Assembly (NCBI GenBank): GCA_029065305.1 | Contig: JAIEIQ010000274.1 | Span: 1-5,139, forward strand | Reading direction: 5' to 3' | From: Oscillospiraceae bacterium | GTDB lineage: Bacteria; Bacillota; Clostridia; Oscillospirales; Oscillospiraceae | DNA: 5,139 nt | Part shown: positions 1 through 5,139 of the stretch, piece by piece | How positions within the stretch are numbered: position 1 is the stretch's first letter | Layout: every line of letters starts with the position of its first letter | Translations under genes and position numbers: made by a program | The notes under the pieces: generated by a model | The model's database searches: none | The model's input: the letters and a program-made list of their open reading frames with translations, nothing else | What the model was told of the DNA's origin: nothing

Positions 1-1014
1 GGCCATAATCGCCCCGGTGCCGTATGTGGACAGCACGTAGTCGGAGATGAAGATGGGGATCTCCCGGCCGTTCACCGGGTTCACGCCCCGCACCCCGTCC
101 AGGCACACGCCGGTCTTCTCCTTGTTCAGCTCCGTCCGCTCCAGATCGCTCTTGGAGGCGGCGGCGCGCTGGTAGTCCTGGACCTCACCGGCGTTTTTCA
201 GCAGGGGCATCCACTTTTTGACGAGCTCATGCTCCGGGGAGAGGACCATATAGGTGGCGCCGAAGAGGGTGTCGGGCCGGGTGGTGAACACGATAATGTC
301 GTCGCCGGTGGTGGCCTTGAAGACGACCTCCGCGCCGGTGGAGCGGCCAATCCAGTTCTTCTGCTGGATCTTCACCCGCTCGATGAAGTCCAGCTCGTCC
401 AGATCGTCGATAAGCCGCTGGGCGTACTGGGTGATGCGCAGCATCCACTGGGACTTCTCCTTGCGGATGACGGCGCTGCCGCAGCGCTCGCAGACGCCCT
501 CCACCACCTCCTCGTTTGCCAGCACGCACTTGCAGGAGGTGCACCAGTTCACCGGCATGGTGGCCTTGTAGGCCAGGCCCTTTTTGTAGAGCTGGAGGAA
601 GATCCACTGGGTCCATTTATAATAGCTGGGATCCGTGGTGTCCACCACCCGGTCCCAGTCGAAGCCAAAGCCCAGCATTTTCAGCTGGCTGGTGAAGTTG
701 GCGATATTGTCCCTCGTCACCTTGGCGGGGTGGATGTGGTTTTTGATGGCGTAGTTCTCCGTGGGCAGGCCGAAGGCGTCGAACCCGATGGGGAAGAGCA
801 CATTGTACCCGTCCATCCGCTTTTTGCGGGTGACGATATCCATGGCGGTATAGGGCCGGGGGTGGCCCACGTGGAGGCCCTGGCCGGAGGGATAGGGGAA
901 CTCCACCAGGCCGTAGAACTTGGGCTTGGCACTGTTGTCCCCGGCGGCGAAGGCCTTGGCCTCCTCCCAGCGCTTCTGCCACTTGGGCTCAATCGCAGCG
1001 AAATCGTACTTCAA
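1..1014 (-). CDS. leuS: Leucyl-tRNA synthetase, N-terminal part (3' end outside window)
   Basis: This cytoplasmic class I synthetase charges tRNA-Leu with leucine. The first 338 codons are visible, out of roughly 800-860 usual for bacterial LeuRS. Residues 39-58 carry the ATP-binding HIGH motif as HVGH (48-51) in the context [21 protein letters not shown] zinc-knuckle pattern follows with C158, C161, C175 and C178, where bacterial LeuRS has its Zn-1 domain. The CP1 editing domain then shows the threonine-rich TTRPDT (244-249) and runs to GTGAIMA at the window edge, just before the expected VPAHDERD editing segment. The KMSKS loop and anticodon domain lie outside. The start is TTG at 1014: an in-frame TGA (1023-1021) lies only two codons upstream with no ATG or GTG between, and AGGAGAG (1032-1026) provides a ribosome binding site. 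Translation from TTG gives the usual LeuRS N-terminus, [17 protein letters not shown]. Identity is secure. Confidence 0.97.
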   Translation of the reverse strand, partial: MKYDFAAIEPKWQKRWEEAKAFAAGDNSAKPKFYGLVEFPYPSGQGLHVGHPRPYTAMDIVTRKKRMDGYNVLFPIGFDAFGLPTENYAIKNHIHPAKVTRDNIANFTSQLKMLGFGFDWDRVVDTTDPSYYKWTQWIFLQLYKKGLAYKATMPVNWCTSCKCVLANEEVVEGVCERCGSAVIRKEKSQWMLRITQYAQRLIDDLDELDFIERVKIQQKNWIGRSTGAEVVFKATTGDDIIVFTTRPDTLFGATYMVLSPEHELVKKWMPLLKNAGEVQDYQRAAASKSDLERTELNKEKTGVCLDGVRGVNPVNGREIPIFISDYVLSTYGTGAIMA

Positions 1015-1071
1015 ATTGTATCACTCTCTCCTATGTTGTCCGGCTCCGCCGGCAAAATTCATACGCAGATT

Positions 1072-1100
1072 ATCATACCAGAGGTTCCCGGAAATTGCAA
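1072..1100 (-). promoter_or_regulatory. Sigma-A type extended -10 promoter for leuS
   Basis: Read on the minus strand, TTGCAA (1100-1095, 4/6 match to TTGACA) is separated by 17 nt from TATGAT (1077-1072, 5/6 match to TATAAT). The -10 box is preceded by TGG, which makes the extended TGnTATGAT form. Transcription should start near 1065, leaving a leader of about 50 nt before the TTG start codon. The leader contains a 5-bp GC hairpin (CCGGC/GCCGG, 1040-1052) and the AGGAGAG site. No tRNA-responsive T-box fits in so short a leader. I see no clear terminator between the upstream glucosidase gene and this promoter, so some read-through is possible. Confidence 0.7.
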
Positions 1101-1143
1101 GCGGTTTGTTGGCAGACCAAGAGACCGGCAGACTGAGGGGCCG

Positions 1144-2766
1144 CTATGTTCCCTTCCGGCGGAGCATCCGGGCCTCGTAGGGCCGGAGGGGGCCGGAGGG
1201 ATCCTGGTAGTTGGAGAGCAGGACCTCCGCGCCGCAAAACGCCTCGGGGCAGCACTCCGGCAGCGTCTCCGCCGTAAAATTGCACACCACCAGCAGGTGC
1301 TCGTCCGCCGTATCCCGGGTGTAGGCAAAGCACTTCCCGTCCTCCGGGCACAGCAGGGTAAAGCTCCCCTCCCGGAACACCGGAAGCTGCTTGCGCAGGG
1401 CAATCAGCTTTTGATAGAAGTAAAATATGGAGTCCGGGTCCGCCAGCGCCGCCTCCGCGTTGATCGCGCTGTAGTTGGGGTTCACCGGAAGCCAGGGCTT
1501 CGCCGTGGAAAACCCGGCCCAGTCCCCGCCGGTCCACTGCATGGGCGTCCGGGCGTTGTCCCGGCCCCAGGTGTAGATGGAGGGCATGATCTCCTCGGGG
1601 GTCCGGCCCTTGGCCAGCTCCTCCTGGTAGTGATTTTTGATCTCCAGATCGTCGTACTCCTCTATGGACAGGCGGATGTTGGTCATCCCCAGCTCCTCCC
1701 CCTGGTAGATATAGGGGGTGCCCTGCATCCCGTGGCACATCATAGCCAGCATCTTGGCCGACTCCACCCGGTAGGCCCCGTCGTCCCCCCAGCGGGAGAC
1801 GATCCGGGGCAGGTCGTGGTTATTTAGGAACAGGCTGTTCCAGCCCCGGCCTGCCAAACCGTGCTGCCACTGCTCATAGCACCGCTTGAGCTTCACCAGG
1901 GGCAGCGGAATCCGGCCCCATTTGTCCACCTGGTCCAGGAAGGTGTGCTCGAACTGGAAGATCATGCTCAGCTCGCTGCCGTCGGCGTTGGCGTAGAGCA
2001 TGGCCTCCTCCACCCCGGTGCCCCAGGCCTCGCCCACCGTGACCAGGGTATCCTCCCGGAACGCCTCCCGCCGCATCTCCCGCATGTACTGGTGGAGGCG
2101 GGGATGGCTGCAAAAGAGGCCCTCCCGGTCCGGCTCCTTGCCCATCTTGTCGATGGCGTCCAGCCGGAAGCCCCCCACGCCCTTGTCCACCCAGAAGCGG
2201 ATCATGTCGTACAGCTCCCGGCGGAGGGCGGGATTCTCCCAGTTCAAATCCGGCTGCCAGGGGGAGAACTGGTTGTAGTAGTACTGCCCGATCTCCGGCA
2301 CATAGGTCCAGGCGCTGCCGCCGAAGACCGCCCGGGTCCCGTTGGGCGGGCAGTCCGGGGTTCCGTCCCGCCAGATGTAGTAGTCGTGGCAGGGGCTCTC
2401 CCGGCTGCTCTTGGCCGAGAGAAACCAGGGGTGCTGATCGGAGCTGTGGTTGAGCACCAGATCCATGATGATGGTCAGCCCCCGCCGGTCCGCCTCGGCA
2501 ATCAGCTCGTCCATATCCGCCATGATCCCAAACAGCGGGTGGACGGCCCGGTAGTCCGAGATATCGTAGCCGTTGTCCCGGTGGGGGGAGGCGTACACCG
2601 GGGAGAGCCAGATTCCATCCACCCCCCGCCTCTCCAGGCAGCCCCCCCGCCCGATAATCCCCCCCAGATCCCCGACGCCGTCGCCGTTGGCGTCCTGAAA
2701 GCTCTTGGGATAGATCTGGTAGAATACGGCGGATTTCCACCAGTCCCTTTTGGTCTTGTCCAGCAT
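1144..2766 (-). CDS. dexB: GH13 exo-alpha-glucosidase, DexB / oligo-1,6-glucosidase type
   Basis: This is a cytoplasmic glycoside hydrolase expected to release glucose from the non-reducing end of isomalto-oligosaccharides or related alpha-glucosides. Its 540 aa match the family length (streptococcal DexB is about 536). There is no signal peptide. Visible landmarks are the N-terminal DANGDGVGD calcium-loop motif (25-33), DNGYDISDY (64-72), region I DLVLNH (102-107), region II GFRLDAID with nucleophile D203, TVGEAWG with acid/base E246, NNHDLPR with transition-state D318, and GTPYIYQGEELGM (349-361). The segment around RLDAIDKMGK and LSMIFQFEH resembles S. mutans DexB more than trehalose-6-phosphate hydrolase, from memory of those sequences. 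Oddities are Ala204 where the 1,6-specific enzymes carry Val, and GGC (41-43) in place of the usual LDY. AGGAGG (2784-2779) lies 12 nt before the ATG, a long spacing. No sugar transporter or regulator is visible nearby, so the exact substrate is uncertain. Confidence 0.9.
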   Translation of the reverse strand: MLDKTKRDWWKSAVFYQIYPKSFQDANGDGVGDLGGIIGRGGCLERRGVDGIWLSPVYASPHRDNGYDISDYRAVHPLFGIMADMDELIAEADRRGLTIIMDLVLNHSSDQHPWFLSAKSSRESPCHDYYIWRDGTPDCPPNGTRAVFGGSAWTYVPEIGQYYYNQFSPWQPDLNWENPALRRELYDMIRFWVDKGVGGFRLDAIDKMGKEPDREGLFCSHPRLHQYMREMRREAFREDTLVTVGEAWGTGVEEAMLYANADGSELSMIFQFEHTFLDQVDKWGRIPLPLVKLKRCYEQWQHGLAGRGWNSLFLNNHDLPRIVSRWGDDGAYRVESAKMLAMMCHGMQGTPYIYQGEELGMTNIRLSIEEYDDLEIKNHYQEELAKGRTPEEIMPSIYTWGRDNARTPMQWTGGDWAGFSTAKPWLPVNPNYSAINAEAALADPDSIFYFYQKLIALRKQLPVFREGSFTLLCPEDGKCFAYTRDTADEHLLVVCNFTAETLPECCPEAFCGAEVLLSNYQDPSGPLRPYEARMLRRKGT

Positions 2767-2778
2767 GTGGTTCCCATT

Positions 2779-2784
2779 CCTCCT
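2779..2784 (-). promoter_or_regulatory. Ribosome binding site of the DexB-like gene
   Basis: A perfect AGGAGG within AAAAGGAGG on the minus strand, 12 nt before the ATG at 2766. The spacing is longer than the usual 5-9 nt. No other in-frame start lies close by that would fit better, and the protein N-terminus (KRDWWKSAVFYQIYPKSF) already matches the normal family start. Confidence 0.7.
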
Positions 2785-2793
2785 TTTGCGGTG

Positions 2794-2805
2794 TTTTCCA
2801 GAAAA
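2794..2805. promoter_or_regulatory. Hyphenated dyad over the predicted start site of the DexB-like gene, possible operator
   Basis: TTTTC-CA-GAAAA is a perfect 5+2+5 inverted repeat. It directly abuts the -10 box of the minus-strand promoter (2806-2811) and covers the predicted transcription start near 2799. A repressor site in this position would block initiation. The repeat is short and A/T-rich, so chance is a real alternative. It does not match the catabolite-control cre consensus. Confidence 0.25.
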
Positions 2806-2834
2806 AGTGTACCCGCATTTTGGGGAAATGTCAA
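2806..2834 (-). promoter_or_regulatory. Sigma-A type promoter for the DexB-like gene
   Basis: On the minus strand a perfect TTGACA (2834-2829) is followed after 17 nt by TACACT (2811-2806, 4/6 match to TATAAT). Start of transcription is expected near 2799, giving a leader of about 33 nt that contains the AGGAGG site. It is the only strong sigma-A candidate on this strand in the divergent spacer. Confidence 0.75.
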
Positions 2835-2864
2835 TGAATATTCCCGCCGCCCTCCCTCATATCC
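2835..2864 (+). promoter_or_regulatory. Candidate sigma-G/F-like promoter for the carboxypeptidase gene
   Basis: On the plus strand TGAATA (2835-2840) is followed after 17 nt by CATATCC (2858-2864). The B. subtilis sigma-G consensus is about TGAATA-N17/18-CATACTA, so the -35 is a full match and the -10 matches at 4 of 7. B. subtilis dacF is known to be transcribed in the forespore, which makes this signal more plausible. No convincing sigma-A promoter was found for this gene in the spacer. The -35 box directly abuts the -35 box of the divergent glucosidase promoter. Confidence 0.3.
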
Positions 2865-2910
2865 TTCTGGTAAGGACAAGGAAATCCAAAGGAAAAGGAA
2901 GGTCTGCCCT

Positions 2911-4044
2911 ATGAAACGTATCTTTTCTCTCCTGCTGGCCCTTCTGCTGCTGGCCCTCCTGCCCCCCGCGGCCCGGGCGGAGGATCTGGCGGTGGAGAGC
3001 CGGGCCTGCCTGCTGATGGAGAAGACCACCGGGCAGGTGCTCTACGCCGTCAACGAGCACGAGCAGCTGGAGCCGGCCAGCGTGACGAAGATCATGACCC
3101 TGCTGCTGGTGATGGAGGCCATCGACGCCGGAACCCTGGGCTACGACGACACCGTCACCGCCTCGGCCTACGCCTGCTCCATGGGCGGCAGTCAGATCTG
3201 GCTGAAGGAAAACGAGCAGATGACGGTCCACGATCTGCTCAAGGCGGTGTGCGTGGCCTCCGCCAACGACGCATCCGTGGCCCTGGCGGAGCACATCGCC
3301 GGCAGCGCCGAGGCCTTTGTGGAGAAGATGAACCAGCGGGCGAAGGAGCTGGGGATGAACGACACCACCTTCCGCAACCCCACCGGCCTCCCCGCCGACG
3401 GCCACGTGACCTCGGCCTACGACATCGCTGTCATGAGCCGGGAGCTGATTCTCCACCACCCGGATATCCGCCAGTTCACCACCATCTGGATGGACTCCCT
3501 GCGGAACGGGGAGTTCGGCCTGAACAACACCAACAAGCTCATCCGCTACTACCAGGGGTCCACGGGCCTGAAAACCGGCAGCACCGACGCCGCCCAGTAC
3601 TGCATCTCCGCCACGGCGGAGCGGGACGGCATGGAGCTCATCGCCGTGATTCTCAAGTCCCCCACCTCCTCCAAGCGCTTTGAGAGCGCCAAGGTGCTGC
3701 TCAACTACGGCTTCACCTCCTACGGCCTGGCCTCGCCGGAGCCCCCCGCCCTCTCTCCCATCCCGGTGACGCTGGGGGAGGAGGCCGCGGTGGAGGTGCG
3801 CATGGAGGGGGACAGCACCATCCTGGCCCCCAGGGAGAAGCTGGCAGGCCTGGAGGTTGAGATCGACCAGGAGGAAGCCCTCTCCGCGCCGGTGGAGGCC
3901 GGGCAGGTGGTGGGACAGATGCGGGTGGTCTCCAACGGGGAGATCCTGGCGGAAATTCCCCTGGCGGCGGAGCGGTCCGTGGCGCGGCTGACCTACTGGC
4001 AGCTGCTCCAGCGGTGCCTGAAAACCGCGTTTTTGGGGGGATAG
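2911..4044 (+). CDS. dacF: D-alanyl-D-alanine carboxypeptidase (PBP5/DacF-like)
   Basis: This is a secreted serine-type carboxypeptidase that removes the terminal D-Ala from peptidoglycan stem peptides and so limits cross-linking. The 377-aa product has a classical signal peptide (K2R3, hydrophobic 4-19, cleavage expected after ARA at 23). The peptidase S11 domain has SxxK as S57VTK60, SxN as S117AN119 and KTG at 221-223, so the active site is complete. NTNKLIRYY (206-214) just before the KTG motif is typical of the clostridial/DacF branch. Residues about 275-350 fit the PBP5 C-terminal beta domain. The tail (about 353-377, RLTYWQLLQRCLKTAFLGG) can form an amphipathic membrane-associating helix. 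The start is fixed by the signal peptide and by AAGGAAGG ending 8 nt before the ATG, although the reading frame stays open far upstream, antisense to the glucosidase. The dacF symbol rests on similarity only; dacA or dacB would be possible names. Confidence 0.93.
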   Translation: MKRIFSLLLALLLLALLPPAARAEDLAVESRACLLMEKTTGQVLYAVNEHEQLEPASVTKIMTLLLVMEAIDAGTLGYDDTVTASAYACSMGGSQIWLKENEQMTVHDLLKAVCVASANDASVALAEHIAGSAEAFVEKMNQRAKELGMNDTTFRNPTGLPADGHVTSAYDIAVMSRELILHHPDIRQFTTIWMDSLRNGEFGLNNTNKLIRYYQGSTGLKTGSTDAAQYCISATAERDGMELIAVILKSPTSSKRFESAKVLLNYGFTSYGLASPEPPALSPIPVTLGEEAAVEVRMEGDSTILAPREKLAGLEVEIDQEEALSAPVEAGQVVGQMRVVSNGEILAEIPLAAERSVARLTYWQLLQRCLKTAFLGG

Positions 4045-4068
4045 CGGAAAATTTTTTCTGAAAACCTC

Positions 4069-4096
4069 TTTACAGTCCGTATTTTCGGTCTATCCT
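4069..4096 (+). promoter_or_regulatory. Weak candidate promoter for the 33-aa gene
   Basis: TTTACA (4069-4074, 5/6 match to TTGACA) is followed after 16 nt by TATCCT (4091-4096, 4/6 match to TATAAT). An alternative -10 is TATTCT (4102-4107) preceded by TGT, an extended form with no good -35. Either would give a short leader holding the AAAGGAGGA site. Read-through from the carboxypeptidase gene is equally possible because no convincing terminator separates the two genes. Confidence 0.35.
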
Positions 4097-4138
4097 TCTG
4101 TTATTCTGGGATCAGAAAAACAAAGGAGGACAACAGTG

Positions 4139-4240
4139 ATGAAGGGTTACTACAGCAGCAGCGGTTACATGGGCTATGTGGAGGGCCGCTGGGTCCTGTT
4201 CGCCAGCGAGCAGGACTACCGGGAGTACATGGAGGACTGA
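4139..4240 (+). CDS. Small 33-aa aromatic-rich protein of unknown function
   Basis: The product is 33 aa and reads MKGYYSSSGYMGYV, then EGRWVLFASEQ, then DYREYMED. The case that it is a real gene rests on AAAGGAGGA (4122-4130) ending 8 nt before the ATG, a normal stop, and a strong terminator hairpin starting 21 nt after the stop. An alternative GTG start lies one codon upstream (4136) but is too close to the ribosome binding site. The protein has six tyrosines (4, 5, 10, 13, 27, 30), Trp18 and Phe21, an acidic C-terminus, no cysteine, no signal peptide and no membrane segment. The GYMGYV-x-G core followed by LFASE-x-DY-x-EY resembles short uncharacterised proteins I recall from clostridial genomes, but I cannot confirm this by search. 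Function is unknown. It could be co-transcribed with the carboxypeptidase or have its own promoter. Confidence 0.75.
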   Translation: MKGYYSSSGYMGYVEGRWVLFASEQDYREYMED

Positions 4241-4254
4241 GCCATGCCCCGGAA

Positions 4255-4295
4255 GAAAAGACCCCCGGCGGCAGCTGCCGTCGGGGGATCTTTCT
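4255..4295. terminator. Bidirectional intrinsic terminator between converging genes
   Basis: CCCCCGGCGGCAG (4262-4274) is followed directly by CTGCCGTCGGGGG (4275-4287). The arms pair over their full length with one G-T position; AGCT forms the loop. The plus strand continues ATCTTTCT and the minus strand continues TCTTTTCTTCC, so both directions have a T-rich tail. AAAGA/TCTTT can extend the stem past a bulged A. It ends the 33-aa gene on the plus strand and the TIGR04076-type gene on the minus strand, whose stop codon lies 6 nt from the stem. Confidence 0.85.
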
Positions 4296-4686
4296 ATACA
4301 TAGTCAATCCGCTCAATTTTGAATATAACCGGCCTTGTTCCGTCAGAACAGCAGGCAATCATGGTGTTTTCGTCCCTCATCCAGCCATTCATAATGGAGC
4401 CGCCCTGTAAGCCTGTGTAAATATAGCGGGCAATCGCGTCCCATGCCTCCGAACAAAAAGGCATCTTGGGTCCGCCCGCAACGGTATCCGGGTCCGCGTT
4501 TGTCTGGACAAGCGTATTCAGCCCCATATGCCAGAAATCGTCCCTGTCTCCGTCGCGATAGAAAACAAACTCGTCTCCCACATTGTAGCAGGGGCAGGCT
4601 CCGGAATTGGGGTCGGCGCAGTATTGCTGCTGCAATTCCGGGTACAATTTCTTGTCAATAACAGTCACTTTTACTTTGTACTTCAC
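4294..4686 (-). CDS. TIGR04076-type cysteine-rich protein of unknown function
   Basis: The product is 130 aa when started at GTG 4686. That start is chosen because GGAGG (4697-4693 region) lies 5 nt before it and because the protein then begins MKYKVKVTVID, the usual family opening. Starting at GTG 4698 would add four residues but has no ribosome binding site. Six cysteines are visible: C23, CPC at 31-33, C78 in MPFCSEAWD, and the pair C112-C113 in ACCSDGTRPVIFKIERID. The last motif and the CPC pair are what I recognise from the TIGR04076 family; they suggest metal or redox chemistry, but no function is established that I know of. A central insert (about 42-72, GDRDDFWHMGL to DPDTVAGG) makes it longer than the roughly 85-100 aa I associate with the family. 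Base composition is more A/T-rich than its neighbours. It lies 18 nt behind xdhC on the same strand, so co-transcription is likely. Confidence 0.8.
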   Translation of the reverse strand: MKYKVKVTVIDKKLYPELQQQYCADPNSGACPCYNVGDEFVFYRDGDRDDFWHMGLNTLVQTNADPDTVAGGPKMPFCSEAWDAIARYIYTGLQGGSIMNGWMRDENTMIACCSDGTRPVIFKIERIDYV

Positions 4687-4704
4687 ATTTGCCTCCACTT
4701 TATA

Positions 4705-5139
4705 TCACGGCGCTTCTTTTCCCAGGCGCTTGTACATGGTCTTTTTCACCGCCCGGAGGATGTTCTCATAGCCGGTGCAGCGGCACAGGTGGCCGGAGAG
4801 AAGCTTGCGCAGCTCGCCGTCGGTGTACTCCTTTCCGCTCTCCAGGATCTCCACGGCAGTCATAATGAACCCCGGGGTGCAGAACCCGCACTGAATCGCC
4901 GCCTCGTCAATGAACGCCTGCTGGATGTCGCTGAGCTCCCCGCCGGGGCCCATCAGGCTCTCCAGGGTGCGGATGTGCTTCCCGTCGGCCCAGGCGGCCA
5001 AGTACAGGCAGGAGTTGAAGCACTCGCCGTCGATGATGACGTTGCAGGCCCCGCACTCCCCAACCTCGCAGCCCTTCTTCACGCTGGTGAGGCGGAAGTC
5101 GTTGCGGAGCATGTCCGTCAGGGACGCCCGCACGTCCAC
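4705..5139 (-). CDS. xdhC: Xanthine dehydrogenase-type [2Fe-2S] subunit (5' end outside window)
   Basis: This is the small iron-sulfur subunit of a molybdenum hydroxylase. It passes electrons from the molybdopterin subunit to the FAD subunit through two [2Fe-2S] clusters. Counting from the window edge, the ferredoxin-like domain has C24, C29, C32 and C44 in the form GCEVGECGAC, and the helical domain has C84 and C87 (QCGFCTPG) with C119 and C121 (LCRCTGY). All eight ligands are present. SCLYLAAWADGKHIRTLE (43-60) is very close to E. coli XdhC, which favours xanthine/purine dehydrogenase over CO dehydrogenase or aldehyde oxidoreductase. The visible 144 codons lack about 15-20 N-terminal residues; the GTG at the window edge is an internal valine, not the start. 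The Mo and FAD subunits are not visible and would be expected nearby outside the window. The TIGR04076-type gene follows directly. Confidence 0.9.
   Translation of the reverse strand: MDVRASLTDMLRNDFRLTSVKKGCEVGECGACNVIIDGECFNSCLYLAAWADGKHIRTLESLMGPGGELSDIQQAFIDEAAIQCGFCTPGFIMTAVEILESGKEYTDGELRKLLSGHLCRCTGYENILRAVKKTMYKRLGKEAP

Larger units (their letters stand above)
2767..2910. other. Divergent regulatory spacer between dexB-like and dac genes
   Basis: This 144-bp spacer contains no gene. Moving from left to right it holds the glucosidase ribosome binding site, the 12-bp dyad, the glucosidase promoter, the abutting candidate carboxypeptidase promoter, the TATCCTTCTG element (2860-2869) and the carboxypeptidase ribosome binding site. 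It is clearly more A/T-rich than the flanking genes. Confidence 0.6.

Noticed and set aside
1040..1052. CCGGC/GCCGG hairpin in the leuS leader
   Set aside because: A 5-bp stem with no T-run on either strand; it is not a terminator, and no regulatory family is recognised.
229..1827. Long open plus-strand frame of 532 codons
   Set aside because: It runs antisense to leuS and the glucosidase, both of which have full sets of family motifs. The open frame is a by-product of GC-rich codon use, and it has no ribosome binding site or recognisable domain.
1861..2910. In-frame upstream extension of the carboxypeptidase frame
   Set aside because: It is antisense to the glucosidase. The signal peptide and ribosome binding site place the true start at 2911.
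4011..4034. GCGGT/ACCGC hairpin followed by TTTTT near the end of dac
   Set aside because: The stem has only 5 bp and lies inside the last translated codons, where ribosomes would disrupt it.
4045..4061. GAAAA-TT-TTTTC inverted repeat after the dac stop
   Set aside because: The arms are A/T only with a 2-base centre, so a stable terminator hairpin is unlikely.
4101..4358. Minus-strand open frame of 85 codons
   Set aside because: It crosses the terminator hairpin and is antisense to the 33-aa gene, with no recognisable features.
4443..4661. Plus-strand open frame of 72 codons
   Set aside because: It is antisense to the cysteine-rich TIGR04076-type gene and has no ribosome binding site.

Overview
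This 5.1 kb window looks like a piece of a GC-rich Clostridia chromosome, most likely Oscillospiraceae (the Flavonifractor / Oscillibacter / Pseudoflavonifractor kind). That placement is inferred from the strong AGGAGG-type ribosome binding sites, the low-GC-Gram-positive style of LeuS, the DexB-like glucosidase and the DacF-like carboxypeptidase, all carried in very GC-rich codons. No rRNA or other direct taxonomic marker is present.

Layout. On the minus strand, positions 1-1014 hold the N-terminal 338 codons of leucyl-tRNA synthetase (leuS), starting at TTG and preceded by a clear extended -10 promoter. Upstream of it, also on the minus strand, 1144-2766 is a complete 540-aa GH13 exo-glucosidase of the DexB / oligo-1,6-glucosidase type with its own TTGACA-17-TACACT promoter. 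A 144-bp divergent spacer (2767-2910) separates it from a plus-strand D-Ala-D-Ala carboxypeptidase (2911-4044, signal peptide, SxxK/SxN/KTG). A 33-codon gene of unknown function follows at 4139-4240 with a strong ribosome binding site. It ends at a near-perfect hairpin (4262-4287) that can terminate transcription from both sides. Converging from the right on the minus strand are a molybdo-hydroxylase [2Fe-2S] subunit (xdhC type, 5' end outside the window) and, 18 nt downstream of it, a cysteine-rich TIGR04076-type protein. These two probably form one transcript.

How the genes relate. The window is mainly housekeeping and metabolism: translation (leuS), use of alpha-glucan oligosaccharides (dexB-like), peptidoglycan trimming (dac) and probable purine oxidation (xdhC). 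No mobile element, CRISPR array, tRNA or rRNA is visible. The least explained items are the tiny aromatic-rich protein at 4139-4240, the TIGR04076 protein attached to the xdh operon, and the promoter signals in the divergent dexB/dac spacer.
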